Below are positions 1 through 8,007 of a stretch of DNA of 64,000 nt, in pieces (the stretch's first letter is position 1; every line of letters starts with the position of its first letter). A program made the translations under genes and the position numbers. Source of the stretch: [Mycobacterium] nativiensis (GTDB lineage: Bacteria > Actinomycetota > Actinomycetes > Mycobacteriales > Mycobacteriaceae). The stretch is from contig NZ_CP083986.1 in assembly GCF_020172685.1 (NCBI RefSeq), forward strand, positions 2,588,487 through 2,652,486, written 5' to 3'. The notes below the pieces were generated by a model. The model did not search any database and was not told the origin of the DNA. It saw only the letters and a program-made list of their open reading frames with translations.

Positions 1-670
1 CGACGTGAACCTGCGCCGCGACACCCGATCCTTCAGGGATCTCGTTGGCCGACGCGGTGATCACGGTCTGCTGCTTGCCCAGTTCCACCAACCGGCCGAC
101 CAGGGTTTCCCGCTCACCGTTGTTGGTGACCTCGTCGATGCTGCCCACCACCAGCAGCGCCGGCCGCGCGGTGTTGGCCAGTGCGATGCGCAGCAGCAGC
201 CCGGTCAGTTCGTCGAGCTGCTCAACGAACTCGTCCAGTTGGGGCAGCGGCAGATCACCGAAGACGGGCCGGCACACCGTGTCCCGCTCCGCCTCACCGG
301 CGCGGCGCACCAGCCGATACCAGCGTGCGTCCCAGCGGACCTGCTCGGTGATCAGATCCCGGACGGTCACCGACTCGTAGATCGTGTCGAGTTGCTCGAC
401 GCCGGCCAGTGCGGACACCCCGAAGATGTCTCGGGCCTTGCTGTGCCCGAACACGCTGACCGTTCCCGTGGACGGCTTCATCCGGCCCGCCAAGCTCATG
501 AGCAGAGCGGTGCGCCCCGAGCCTGGTGGGCCGACCAGCACGGTGACCCCGCCGGCATGGACGTCCAGGTCGAGCGGGCCGAATACCGGACCCCACGGTC
601 CGGTCATCGAGATCCCACGCGCTGTCACCGCCTTCGGCGTCGCCTCGTCGGCCTGCGCTTCCTCTGGCAT
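1..670 (-). CDS. ABC-type ATPase with degenerate motifs, partial (3' end off window)
   Basis: About 223 residues are visible; the gene runs off the left edge. It starts at ATG 670, behind a strong GAGG-type ribosome site. The fold order is that of an ABC nucleotide-binding domain: a P-loop GPPGSGRT at residues 47-54, a signature-region segment near residue 154 and a Walker B-like strand ending in SIDE near 180. Each motif is degenerate. The P-loop lysine is Arg, the signature reads LTGLL instead of LSGGQ, and Walker B lacks the usual DE pair directly after the hydrophobic strand. I infer a non-canonical, possibly regulatory or inactive ATPase. Its partner membrane protein would lie outside the window. 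It could also be one half of a tandem protein whose second half is not visible. Confidence 0.7.
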   Translation of the reverse strand, partial: MPEEAQADEATPKAVTARGISMTGPWGPVFGPLDLDVHAGGVTVLVGPPGSGRTALLMSLAGRMKPSTGTVSVFGHSKARDIFGVSALAGVEQLDTIYESVTVRDLITEQVRWDARWYRLVRRAGEAERDTVCRPVFGDLPLPQLDEFVEQLDELTGLLLRIALANTARPALLVVGSIDEVTNNGERETLVGRLVELGKQQTVITASANEIPEGSGVAAQVHV

Positions 671-752
671 GGGATGTCCCCCCTCGTTGCCGTTGCTGTG
701 TGATCCATCCAAACAGAACCGGGGCAGCTTGATCCGTTGTCGGCCGTTCTGA

Positions 753-1646
753 TTACCGCTCGGTTTCAGGGAGCTGCAGCACCATGGCGCGCAGTCGGTC
801 GGGATCGCCGGCGATGTCGATGGTGTGAATGCGCCGGTCGTCGCCGATCCCGATCCGCAGCACGGCCAGCAGCCGTCCGCCGGGTGCGATGGCGATTCCC
901 GGGACGCCATCGACGAGCAGAACCGCGCCGGCCCGGGCGCGTCGGGTGAAATTCCGGGTCTCCTTCGCCACGTCCGCAGCGCCACGCAGATCGGTGGGCA
1001 CACCGGCCGGCACCAGCACAGGGTCGACCCGACGCACCACGTCGGGCGCCAACAGCTGCAGCAGCGCCGGGATGTCACCACCGCGGGAAGCGGCCAGGAA
1101 TGCGGTCACCACCTCGAGGTGCTCGGCCCGGCGACGTGGTTCGGCGGCCGGTTCGGCATGCAGTTGCGCCCGGGCCCGGCTGGCGAGCTTCTTGGCGGCG
1201 TCCGGTGAACGGTCCAGCAGGTCACCGATCTGGTCGAACGGCAGGTCGAACACATCGTGCAGCACGAACGCCGCCCGCTGGGCGGGCGACAGTCGATCGA
1301 GCACCACCAGCAGTGCGCGGCTGACGGCCTCGGAGCGCAGCAGCTGTTCGTCGGAACCCGGCGAGGACAGGGCGGGATCGTTGTCGAGGCCTGCCATCGC
1401 CGACAGCGACTGCTCACCCAGCCGGGCACGTTTGCGCAGCTGGTCCAGGGCCGTGTGAACCGTGATGGTGGTGAACCAGCCGGGCAGGTTCTCCACCGCC
1501 GCGAAGTCGGCGCGGCTGGCCTTCAGCCAGGCCGTTTGGACGGCGTCCTCGGCATCAGCGGTTGAGCCCAGCAGGTGAAACGCCACCGAATGCAGGCGAT
1601 GCCGGTTGTCTTCGAATTGCCGGGCCAGAGTTTCCACGCCGCCCAT
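753..1646 (-). CDS. ECF RNA polymerase sigma factor with C-terminal SnoaL-like domain (SigJ/ECF41 type)
   Basis: 297 residues. Region sigma-2 covers roughly residues 8-75 (DAEDAVQTAWLKA and W-F-T-T-I-T). Region sigma-4 spans about 110-165 with LSPAQRAAFVLHDVFDLPF and a helix-turn-helix. The last ~120 residues form an NTF2/SnoaL-like domain, as in the ECF41 and SigJ families, where this extension replaces a separate anti-sigma factor and tunes activity. The start ATG 1646 has AAAGGTGA just upstream. The divergent neighbour at 1725 encodes a DoxX-like membrane protein. ECF41 factors commonly control one divergent target, so that gene is the likely regulon member. I do not assign a symbol because the length and context do not separate SigJ from its paralogues. 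Confidence 0.9.
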   Translation of the reverse strand: MGGVETLARQFEDNRHRLHSVAFHLLGSTADAEDAVQTAWLKASRADFAAVENLPGWFTTITVHTALDQLRKRARLGEQSLSAMAGLDNDPALSSPGSDEQLLRSEAVSRALLVVLDRLSPAQRAAFVLHDVFDLPFDQIGDLLDRSPDAAKKLASRARAQLHAEPAAEPRRRAEHLEVVTAFLAASRGGDIPALLQLLAPDVVRRVDPVLVPAGVPTDLRGAADVAKETRNFTRRARAGAVLLVDGVPGIAIAPGGRLLAVLRIGIGDDRRIHTIDIAGDPDRLRAMVLQLPETER

Positions 1647-1670
1647 AGGTCACCTTTCCCGTTCGGGAGT

Positions 1671-1700
1671 CGTCACACGGATGCAGAGACAAAGCCGCAT
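1671..1700 (+). promoter_or_regulatory. possible ECF41-type promoter for the DoxX-like gene (weak)
   Basis: CGTCACA at 1671-1677 resembles the TGTCACA -35 element known for ECF41 sigma factors. A clean CGTC -10 at the usual 16-bp spacing is not present; the nearest is CGCA at 1696-1699. It is suggestive only. Confidence 0.25.
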
Positions 1701-1724
1701 CCACTACGAAGGAAGAGCAACACC

Positions 1725-2078
1725 ATGAGCGTACCGACCGTCTACCTGGTGACCATCGCGGTGACCGCAGCCGTCACAATCGCCATCGCGATCGCCGATT
1801 TCATACCGGCGGATTTCGTACTTGCCAATTCCGCGCAGGTGGGGGTGCCGCGTTCGTGGCTGCCGCTGCTCGGCGGACTGAAGCTGGCCGGCGGCGCCGG
1901 CCTGCTCATCGGGCTGGCAGGCGTCCCACTCGTGGGCATCGCCGCGGCCGCCGGGCTGGTCGCCTTCTTCATCGGGGCCGTCATCGCGCACGTGCGGGCC
2001 GGCGTGCTCTACAACATCGCGTTTCCGGCCGGCTACCTGCTGTTGTCGGCGGCCTCGCTGACGATCCTGCTGGCCTGA
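1725..2078 (+). CDS. DoxX-like small integral membrane protein
   Basis: 117 residues from ATG 1725, preceded by GAAGGAAG at a good distance; an upstream in-frame ATG at 1575 lies inside the divergent sigma gene and is not credible. The protein has about four hydrophobic segments with small-residue-rich helices (LGGLKLAGGAGLLIGLAG), as in the DoxX/DUF4267-like group. Members of this superfamily are linked to thiol/redox homeostasis at the membrane, but function here is unproven. It faces the ECF41-type sigma gene across 78 bp, the typical arrangement for an ECF41 target. Confidence 0.75.
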   Translation: MSVPTVYLVTIAVTAAVTIAIAIADFIPADFVLANSAQVGVPRSWLPLLGGLKLAGGAGLLIGLAGVPLVGIAAAAGLVAFFIGAVIAHVRAGVLYNIAFPAGYLLLSAASLTILLA

Positions 2079-2081
2079 GCC

Positions 2082-2528
2082 TCAGCCGAATTCGGCCGCC
2101 GGATCGGTATGGCCGGCGGCGGAACCGGCGCGGCGCGGCAACTCGACGACAACATTGGTGGCCTTCACCGAGGCGACGACCAGGCTGCCGGGCTGCAGCC
2201 CCAGCTCGTCGGCGGCCTCACGGCTGACCAGGGAGACCAGCCGGAACGGGCCGGCCTGGATATCGACCTGGGCCATCACCGTGTCTCGGGTGACCGCGGT
2301 GACCAACCCGACCAGCCGGTTGCGGGCGGACTGCCCCACCACCGGATTCCGCGAGACCGGTTCGACAGAGGCACGCTCCTGGGCGAACCGGGCCAACTCG
2401 GCCCCGTCGACCATGCGCGGCCCACTGCCCGTCGTCGCGGACAGGCGATCTGAATCGATCCACCGCCGCACGGTGTCGTCACTGACACCGAGCAACTCGG
2501 CGACTTCGGCGATGCGAAAGCGTGGCAC
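2082..2528 (-). CDS. HTH/TOBE-domain molybdate-pterin-binding type regulator
   Basis: 148 residues from GTG 2528, chosen because it gives the usual family start (V/M-P-R-F-R-I-A-E) and leaves a 10-bp gap after pncA; an ATG at 2561 would overlap pncA. The N-terminal 50 residues are a MerR/excisionase-type winged helix (VAELLGVSDDTVRRWID). Residues about 80-140 form a TOBE/Mop domain (ARNRLVGLVTAVTRDTVMAQVDI), which binds molybdate or tungstate oxyanions in this family. It is probably a molybdate-sensing DNA-binding or storage protein. It is co-directional with and downstream of pncA. No molybdate transporter is visible next to it. Confidence 0.8.
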   Translation of the reverse strand: MPRFRIAEVAELLGVSDDTVRRWIDSDRLSATTGSGPRMVDGAELARFAQERASVEPVSRNPVVGQSARNRLVGLVTAVTRDTVMAQVDIQAGPFRLVSLVSREAADELGLQPGSLVVASVKATNVVVELPRRAGSAAGHTDPAAEFG

Positions 2529-2538
2529 GCCCCTGAGC

Positions 2539-3105
2539 TTATCCCCGCAGGAGGTCGACACCGCGGGAACGCAACTCGGCCAGCGCGGCGGCTGTGGTAT
2601 CCGGATCCACCCCCGCGCTCAGCCGCGGCAGCACCGCGGTGGCGAACCCTGCACGGACTGCGTCCTCGGCGGTGGCGCGCACGCAATAGTCGGTGGCCAC
2701 CCCGACCACGTCAACGCTGTCCACGCCTTGCCGCCGCAGCCAGTCAGCCAGCCCGACGTCGTTGTCGTCGGCGCCCTCGAACCCGCTGTATCCCGGGCTG
2801 TAGGCGCCCTTCTTGAAGACCGCTTCGATCCGGTCGGTGCGCAGGGCGGGGTGAAAATCCGCGCCGACGGTGCCTGCGATGCAATGCGGCGGCCACGACG
2901 TCCTGAAGTTCGGCTCGTCGGAGAAGTGGCCGCCGGGGTCGATGTGGTGATCCTGGGTCGCCACCACGTGCCGGTAGCGGCCGCGACCGGCCGCGCTGTC
3001 CAGGTAGCGAGAGATCTCGTGAGCGAGCGCGCCGGCGCCGGTCACCGGCAGTGCGCCCCCCTCACAGAAGTCGTTCTGCATGTCGACGATGAGCAGCGCT
3101 CGCAT
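2539..3105 (-). CDS. pncA: nicotinamidase/pyrazinamidase
   Basis: Hydrolyses nicotinamide to nicotinate and ammonia for NAD salvage; in M. tuberculosis the enzyme also converts pyrazinamide to pyrazinoic acid. 188 residues from ATG 3105 (family about 186). The catalytic triad is D8, K99, C141 and the metal ligands are D52, H54, H60, H74, all in the expected relative positions (LIVDMQNDF, QDHHIDPGGHF, ATDYCV). Upstream in-frame ATG 3168 would add 21 unrelated residues. The start overlaps the end of the DUF2784 gene by 44 bp, so the two are probably cotranscribed. The enzyme looks intact. Confidence 0.96.
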   Translation of the reverse strand: MRALLIVDMQNDFCEGGALPVTGAGALAHEISRYLDSAAGRGRYRHVVATQDHHIDPGGHFSDEPNFRTSWPPHCIAGTVGADFHPALRTDRIEAVFKKGAYSPGYSGFEGADDNDVGLADWLRRQGVDSVDVVGVATDYCVRATAEDAVRAGFATAVLPRLSAGVDPDTTAAALAELRSRGVDLLRG

Positions 3106-3475
3106 ATCGTCCACCGTATCGTCGGCGCCGCAGGGCTTCTCGTCCGCACAGCGACCAGGAGCCGACAATCACCGCCAGCACCGCGATCTCGACGGCGGTG
3201 GCCCAGGCGGCCGGGTAGACGACGCCGGTCAGATAGTGCGCGATGAAGCCGTCCGGTGGCAGCGGGGCCATCTCGGCGGCTGCCCGGGCCCGTCGCTCCA
3301 GCCAGGTCAGTGGGCAGTCCAGCCCGGCAGCGACGATCAGCACCGCCCACATCACCGCCGGGATGTGCAGCCAGATGGCGCGCGGCCACCGCAGCGCCAG
3401 GAAACCGCCGACCACGACGTAGCCGACGAATGCCAGGTGCAGCACCACGATGACAGCCACCGCGATCTGGTACAT
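3062..3475 (-). CDS. DUF2784 family small membrane protein
   Basis: 137 residues from ATG 3475. There are three to four transmembrane segments (residues about 3-28, 38-55, 85-110) and a conserved-looking CPLTWLE motif after the second, typical of DUF2784 proteins; the C-terminus is basic. The function of the family is unknown. The 3' end overlaps pncA by 44 bp, and the order DUF2784-pncA resembles Rv2044c-pncA in M. tuberculosis, though I cannot confirm that Rv2044c is the same family. Confidence 0.75.
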   Translation of the reverse strand: MYQIAVAVIVVLHLAFVGYVVVGGFLALRWPRAIWLHIPAVMWAVLIVAAGLDCPLTWLERRARAAAEMAPLPPDGFIAHYLTGVVYPAAWATAVEIAVLAVIVGSWSLCGREALRRRRYGGRYASAAHRRHAERLL

Positions 3476-3567
3476 CGGACCACCGTTTCGCCGTCCGCAG
3501 AATCCGATCCGGCCTTCGTTCGCCACGGTACATTGGCGAGCACCCGACGTGGTCAGGAGCGAAACTG

Positions 3568-4116
3568 ATGTCAACCGGCGATTTCGACCCGAACCGCCCC
3601 GGCTACGGCCAGGGTTACGGCCAGCCGGGCGGCTATCCGCCCGCGCCCGGTTGGGGGCAACAACCCCCATGGGGACAGCAACCGGCGTGGGATCTGAAGC
3701 CAGCCGGTCTGGCCAGGCGTTTTTGGGCCCGATTTCTCGACGGCCTGCTGGTCGGCTTCGTGGCGGTCCTGCTGTCGTGGTTCGTGTTCTCCGACGACTA
3801 CCCGTTCCTGGTGACCGGCCTGTTCTCCGGGGTGCTGACCTACGGCTACTTCGTGCTGTTCGAGGTCACCCAGGGCGCGACCCCGGCCAAGCGGCTACTC
3901 GGCCTGTCGGTCCGCGGACCGGACGGGGTTTCCAAGCCGACGGCAGCCCAGTCGGCCAAGCGCAACGCGTTCACCGTTCTGGCGGTGTTCCCCTACCTGG
4001 GCGGCTTGCTGGCCTTCGTGGCCTATGTGGTGATCGCGGTGACGATCAGCGGCAGTCCGACCAAGCAGGGCAAGCACGACGAGTTCGCCGGCGGGACCCG
4101 GGTCATCCGGGGCTGA
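3568..4116 (+). CDS. RDD-family membrane protein with Pro/Gly/Gln-rich N-terminus
   Basis: 182 residues from ATG 3568, with AGGAG eight bases upstream. Residues 1-42 are disordered, rich in Gly, Tyr, Pro and Gln. The RDD domain follows (GLARRFWARFLDGLLVG at ~47-63, then a second and third membrane segment, with TPAKRLLGLSVR at ~103). RDD proteins are small integral membrane proteins; some are proposed ion or proton transporters, but the function here is unknown. It is convergent with lipT, 3 bp apart, and has its own start region, 92 bp from the divergent DUF2784 gene. Confidence 0.85.
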   Translation: MSTGDFDPNRPGYGQGYGQPGGYPPAPGWGQQPPWGQQPAWDLKPAGLARRFWARFLDGLLVGFVAVLLSWFVFSDDYPFLVTGLFSGVLTYGYFVLFEVTQGATPAKRLLGLSVRGPDGVSKPTAAQSAKRNAFTVLAVFPYLGGLLAFVAYVVIAVTISGSPTKQGKHDEFAGGTRVIRG

Positions 4117-4119
4117 CCG

Positions 4120-5628
4120 CTATCGGGCCAGGGTGAAGCCCTCCCAGGCCATCCGGCGCTCCGGGGCCGGGTCGAGCTCCACCCGCGTCTTGCGGTTGAA
4201 CACCATCACGGCGCGGTCGGCTTCGGTGTAGGCCGGCCACCCCTCGCCCGGTATCCCGTCCCGGCTGAACGCACCCCAGCGGCGCTGCACGTGCCCGCTG
4301 ACCCGTAGTGCCGTGCGGCGGTCGGCGCCGGCGGTGAGGAGTCGGCCGAGTGCGCCACTGCGGTAGACGTCGAACACCGCGAACAGTTCGGTCGCATGCG
4401 TGGCGCCCATCCCCGACCATTTCAGCACCCGCGGCGCGAAGTCATAGCGGTACACGTAGGTGGGTGCGTGCGCCCCGTGCACCTCGGCGATCTCCCAGAC
4501 CGCCGCGTTGAAGGCGAAATCACCCCCGAGCCGGATGCAGGCGGCGCGGTCCGGGTAGTCCGGGTAGGCGGCGACAATCCGATCACGCACGCCCGGGCCG
4601 GCATTGGCCAGCACCGCCTCCACCATCGCCTCGTTGGTCGGCAACATCTTCAGGAACCGGGTGAACAGGCGGCCCTCCTCGGCATTGCTGCCGACGATGA
4701 GCGGCACCCGGTGGGCCGAACCCCGCCGCATCGCCTCGACCGGATCCAGCGGCAGCAGGTCATCGCCGAAGACCGGGCCGATCGGGAAGGCGCCCAACAT
4801 GTCTCGGGCGCCCTCGGTCATCAGCCGGTCCTGGGCGGCAAGCAACTCGGCCGGCGAGACCCGCAGCAGGGCGTGAGCGGCGTCGGCGGGGCGCACCCCG
4901 AGCAGCCCGGCGAAGCGGTTCGCGAACTCCGCCGCGATCTCGGGACCACGCACCATGCCCGCGGCGGGGCTTTCGGCGATGGCACGGGCGAACAGGCCCT
5001 CAGCCTCGGGTACGGCCAGCAGGGTGGAGACGATATGGGCTCCGGCGCTCTCCCCGAAGATCGTGACGTTGTCCGGGTCGCCGCCGAACGCGGCGACGTT
5101 GCGGCGTACCCAGCGCAGGGCGAGCACCAAGTCACGCAGGAACAGGTTGCTGTCCACGGTGACCTCGGACGTCGACAGCGCCGACAGGTCCAGGCACCCG
5201 AGCGCGCCGAGCCGGTAGTTCACCGAGACGTAGACGCAGCCACGCCGGGCCAGGGCCGCCCCGTCGTAGATCGGGGTGGCCGAGCTGCCCAGGATGTAGC
5301 CGCCACCGTGGATGAACACCATGACCGGCAGCGGGCCCTCGACCGGTTCCTCGGGGGCCACCACGTTCAGGGTCAGGCAGTCCTCGCTGGCCGGCTGAAA
5401 CCGGCCCGGGCTGAGCATGGTGTACATCCGTTCCTGCGGCGCGCAGTTGGCGAATCCGTGGCAGTGCCGGACCCCTGACCAGGGCTGCGCCGGTTGCGGC
5501 GCCCGGAACCGCAGCGGCCCGACCGGCGGGCGCGCGTACGGAATGGACCGCCATCGGCGCACACCGTCACGGATGAAACCCTCCACAATGCCGGTGTCGA
5601 TGCTGACCTGCACAGGGTGGTTATGCAT
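4120..5628 (-). CDS. lipT: type B carboxylesterase (LipT-like)
   Basis: 502 residues, an alpha/beta hydrolase of the carboxylesterase/lipase type B family that cleaves carboxylic esters. The nucleophile elbow is FGESAGA, the oxyanion hole HGGGY, the acid lies in GSNAEEGRLF and the histidine in GATHATELF. The N-terminal motif RSIPYARPPVGPLRF is typical of the family. There is no signal peptide. The symbol rests on length (M. tuberculosis LipT about 511) and on its position between pncA and the lppI-like gene. The start ATG 5628 sits seven bases after a TACCGT -10 hexamer, so the mRNA is probably leaderless. Confidence 0.88.
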   Translation of the reverse strand: MHNHPVQVSIDTGIVEGFIRDGVRRWRSIPYARPPVGPLRFRAPQPAQPWSGVRHCHGFANCAPQERMYTMLSPGRFQPASEDCLTLNVVAPEEPVEGPLPVMVFIHGGGYILGSSATPIYDGAALARRGCVYVSVNYRLGALGCLDLSALSTSEVTVDSNLFLRDLVLALRWVRRNVAAFGGDPDNVTIFGESAGAHIVSTLLAVPEAEGLFARAIAESPAAGMVRGPEIAAEFANRFAGLLGVRPADAAHALLRVSPAELLAAQDRLMTEGARDMLGAFPIGPVFGDDLLPLDPVEAMRRGSAHRVPLIVGSNAEEGRLFTRFLKMLPTNEAMVEAVLANAGPGVRDRIVAAYPDYPDRAACIRLGGDFAFNAAVWEIAEVHGAHAPTYVYRYDFAPRVLKWSGMGATHATELFAVFDVYRSGALGRLLTAGADRRTALRVSGHVQRRWGAFSRDGIPGEGWPAYTEADRAVMVFNRKTRVELDPAPERRMAWEGFTLAR

Positions 5629-5635
5629 GAGCCGA

Positions 5636-5641
5636 ACGGTA
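5636..5641 (-). promoter_or_regulatory. -10 hexamer for leaderless lipT transcript
   Basis: On the minus strand TACCGT (TANNNT) ends seven bases before the lipT ATG, the spacing seen for mycobacterial leaderless mRNAs. There is no ribosome site between. Confidence 0.45.
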
Positions 5642-5658
5642 GCGAATCCGGCGGCGGT

Positions 5659-5664
5659 TAGCCT
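5659..5664 (+). promoter_or_regulatory. -10 hexamer for leaderless lipoprotein transcript
   Basis: TAGCCT (TANNNT) ends six bases before ATG 5671, with no room for a leader or ribosome site. Together with the lipT -10 it makes a compact divergent promoter pair in 42 bp. Confidence 0.5.
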
Positions 5665-5670
5665 AACGGC

Positions 5671-6378
5671 ATGCGTCTCACCGGGCTGATCGCCGTGTTG
5701 CTGTTGATCGCCGGATGTTCCCGCGCGACAGTCGAGGCGCCGGAGCCGAGCCCCACCGGGCCGTCTGCGCCTTCCATCTCCAGCGCGCCGCCGTCCCCAA
5801 CCCCCTCGTCATCGAAGCCATCGAAGCCGTCGGCGCCGCCTGCTGCCGGCGCTGCGATCGCCGACGTCATCGCCTGGATCGAGGCCGGTCGACCCGCCGA
5901 CCCCGCCGGGTACCACAAGGCCACCCGCGAGGGTGAGGTCACTGATCTGATCGACGACGTCGCCTTCACCGTGCCGGCCGGGTCCCGCCGCGCCACCACC
6001 TGCATGACCGATTCCGAGTCCACCGACAGCGCGTTGGCCTGCGTGGTGGATCTGGTGAACCCCCCGCCGCAGCCCGAGGACATCTACGGGCAGTGGAAGG
6101 GCGGCTGGATCGACTACGGCGGCAACACACTGCGCGTCGGCTCCGCGCACGGCGATCCGGGCCGGTTCCTGCACGGTGACGGGGCCGAACTGCCCGACGG
6201 ATCCTCGTTGTCGTTCGGCGACTACCGCTGTCGTGCGGATCGAGTCGGGCTGTTCTGCGTGAACTACGCCCACCGCTCAGCGGTGTTGCTGCGCCCGGAG
6301 GGCATCGGAACGTTCGGCTGCCTGCACCCGGTTCCGCCGCCGGCCGACGCCGCCAAGCTGTTCAGCTGCGCCAGCTGA
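5671..6378 (+). CDS. secreted lipoprotein (LppI-like)
   Basis: 235 residues. The N-terminus is a clear lipoprotein signal: MR, a hydrophobic stretch, then lipobox LIAGC with the modified cysteine at residue 16. A Pro/Ser-rich linker follows (residues ~22-60), then a compact domain with paired cysteines. Lgt (34917-36500) and Lnt (8000-9709) in this window would lipidate it. By position next to lipT it corresponds to lppI of M. tuberculosis; similarity beyond signal and context cannot be checked here, so no symbol is given. It acts at the outer face of the membrane; no enzymatic motif is recognised. Confidence 0.85.
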   Translation: MRLTGLIAVLLLIAGCSRATVEAPEPSPTGPSAPSISSAPPSPTPSSSKPSKPSAPPAAGAAIADVIAWIEAGRPADPAGYHKATREGEVTDLIDDVAFTVPAGSRRATTCMTDSESTDSALACVVDLVNPPPQPEDIYGQWKGGWIDYGGNTLRVGSAHGDPGRFLHGDGAELPDGSSLSFGDYRCRADRVGLFCVNYAHRSAVLLRPEGIGTFGCLHPVPPPADAAKLFSCAS

Positions 6379-6381
6379 ACC

Positions 6382-6720
6382 TCAGCGCCAGCGGTCGGCG
6401 GATTCGACGGCCTGCAGCAGCGTGTCGCACAGTTGCCGCAGCTCCTCACGCGGAGCATCCTCGGACAGGGCGGTCGCGACGTCCTCAGCGGCACAGCGCA
6501 CCTGATACACCCGGTCGGACAGGGCGGTTGCCTCGTCGGCGGACAACACCACCGAATCGGGTGCCAGCGACGCGGTCTTACCGCTGCTGATCAGGGCACG
6601 TTGCTCGTAGGCACGCTGCCGGCAGGACTGCCGGCAGTACTGCCGGCGCCGCCCGATTCCCGCGTCACCGACATCACGACCGCACCAGCGGCACGGTTGG
6701 GGGCGGGGGCTGCGGGGCAC
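6382..6720 (-). CDS. small Cys-rich (zinc-ribbon-like) protein next to rbpA
   Basis: 112 residues from GTG 6720, which has AAGGTG seven bases upstream; the ATG at 6846 would extend into the rbpA promoter region and lacks support. The N-terminal 35 residues hold C-x2-C and C-x3-C pairs (PCRWCGRDV and YCRQSCRQRAYEQR), a probable single zinc site, followed by an alpha-helical acidic tail. The position divergent from rbpA matches the small gene Rv2049c of M. tuberculosis. Function is unknown; a nucleic-acid- or protein-binding zinc finger is the simplest guess. Confidence 0.7.
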   Translation of the reverse strand: MPRSPRPQPCRWCGRDVGDAGIGRRRQYCRQSCRQRAYEQRALISSGKTASLAPDSVVLSADEATALSDRVYQVRCAAEDVATALSEDAPREELRQLCDTLLQAVESADRWR

Positions 6721-6860
6721 GAGTGCACACCTTAGTCCGGGGACGGCGATGTTCCCGGTATCATGAGAGGTCGCGCCATGTGCGCCGGGAACTTCACAGG
6801 GGCCGGTCGCGTTGACAATCGCGAGGCACATTTCACTGACAGGCATAAGGAGAGTGGGTC

Positions 6861-7196
6861 ATGGCTGATCGTGTTCTGCGGGGCAGTCGGCTGGGAGCCG
6901 TGAGCTACGAGACCGACCGGAACCACGACCTGGCGCCGCGCCGCATGGCGCGGTACCGCACCGACAACGGTGAAGAGTTCGAGGTTCCGTTCGCCGACGA
7001 CGCGGAGATCCCCGGCACCTGGATGTGCCGCAACGGTTTGGAGGGCACCCTGCTCGAGGGTGACCTGCCCGAGCCGAAGAAGGTCAAGCCGCCGCGCACC
7101 CACTGGGACATGCTGCTGGAGCGCCGCTCGGTCGAAGAGCTCGAGGAGCTGCTCAAGGAGCGTCTGGACCTGATCAAGACGCGCCGTCGGGGCTGA
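6861..7196 (+). CDS. rbpA: RNA polymerase-binding protein RbpA
   Basis: 111 residues, a transcription factor that binds RNA polymerase and the primary sigma factors SigA and SigB and stabilises the open promoter complex; it is essential in mycobacteria. The N-terminal tail is followed by the core domain (about residues 28-70, RYRTDNGEEFEVPFADDAEI...TWMCRNG), a basic linker (PKKVKPPR at about 74-81) and the C-terminal sigma-interaction helix pair (THWDMLLERRSVEELEELL). AAGGAGAG lies nine bases before the ATG. A strong hairpin terminator follows the stop codon. Sequence length and all regions match the mycobacterial family. Confidence 0.98.
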   Translation: MADRVLRGSRLGAVSYETDRNHDLAPRRMARYRTDNGEEFEVPFADDAEIPGTWMCRNGLEGTLLEGDLPEPKKVKPPRTHWDMLLERRSVEELEELLKERLDLIKTRRRG

Positions 7197-7208
7197 CCCC
7201 CCACCGTG

Positions 7209-7242
7209 AATCGCCAGCGCAGCCTCGGCTGCGCTGGCGATT
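7209..7242. terminator. bidirectional hairpin between rbpA and ppm1
   Basis: A perfect 14-bp inverted repeat: 7209-7222 pairs with 7229-7242 around the 6-base loop CCTCGG. It sits between the convergent rbpA and ppm1 stop codons, so it can end transcription from both sides. A T-rich tail is weak, as usual in mycobacteria. Confidence 0.8.
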
Positions 7243-7254
7243 GTCGTCTTCGGC

Positions 7255-8007
7255 TCAGTCGCGGCCGTTGCGCAGCCGGTTCATCCGGCCGCCGATCCCC
7301 CAGCGTGCGACTTTGACCATCGCTTCGCGGATATTCGAGCCGCTCATCTTGGATACGCCCAGCTCACGCTCGGTGAAGGTGATCGGCACCTCTTTGATGG
7401 TGAAGCCGTTGTTGACGGCGCGCCAGGTGAGGTCGACCTGGAAGCAGTATCCCTTGGAGTCCACCGCGTCCAGGCCGATCTTCTCCAGCACCCCGCGACG
7501 GTAGGCGCGGTAACCGGCGGTGATGTCGTGGATTCCCACCCCGAGCAGCAGTCGCGCGTAGGTATTGGCGGTCTTGGACAGCACCAGGCGACGCACCGGC
7601 CAGTTGCGCACCGCGCCGCCGTCGACGTAGCGCGAACCGATGGCCACGTCGGCGCCCGCGTCGATGGCCTCCAGCAATCGGTACAGCTGTTCGGGAGCGT
7701 GGCTGCCGTCGGCGTCCATCTCGACGATCACGTCGTACTGGCGGGCCAGTCCCCACGCGAAACCGGCCAGGTAGGCCGCACCCAGGCCGGCCTTGGACGT
7801 CCGGTGCATGACGTGGATGCGCTCGGGGTCGGCGGCTGCCCGCTCGTCGGCCAGCTTTCCGGTTCCGTCCGGGCTGCCGTCGTCGACGACGAGAACGTGC
7901 ACGTCAGGGCGGGCCTGCTGCACCCGGCTGAGGATGATCGGCAGATTCTCCAGCTCGTTATAGGTGGGGATCACCACCAGTGTGTGCAGGCTGGGACGAT
8001 CACTCAT
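7255..8007 (-). CDS. ppm1: polyprenol monophosphomannose synthase
   Basis: 250 residues, a family 2 glycosyltransferase that transfers mannose from GDP-mannose to polyprenol phosphate, giving the donor for lipomannan, lipoarabinomannan and protein mannosylation. Donor-binding motifs [11 protein letters not shown] (40-50) and MDADGS (97-102) are intact. ATG 8007 is chosen because it overlaps the lnt stop by 8 bases (ATGAGTGA), a coupling arrangement; an in-frame ATG at 8109 lies inside lnt. In M. tuberculosis this domain is fused to an Lnt domain in one polypeptide; here the two are separate genes, as in M. smegmatis. Confidence 0.95.
   Translation of the reverse strand: MSDRPSLHTLVVIPTYNELENLPIILSRVQQARPDVHVLVVDDGSPDGTGKLADERAAADPERIHVMHRTSKAGLGAAYLAGFAWGLARQYDVIVEMDADGSHAPEQLYRLLEAIDAGADVAIGSRYVDGGAVRNWPVRRLVLSKTANTYARLLLGVGIHDITAGYRAYRRGVLEKIGLDAVDSKGYCFQVDLTWRAVNNGFTIKEVPITFTERELGVSKMSGSNIREAMVKVARWGIGGRMNRLRNGRD

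Noticed and set aside
6812..6840. rbpA promoter from TTGACA at 6812-6817
   Set aside because: A good -35 match but no TANNNT at 16-19 bp; not listed as a feature.
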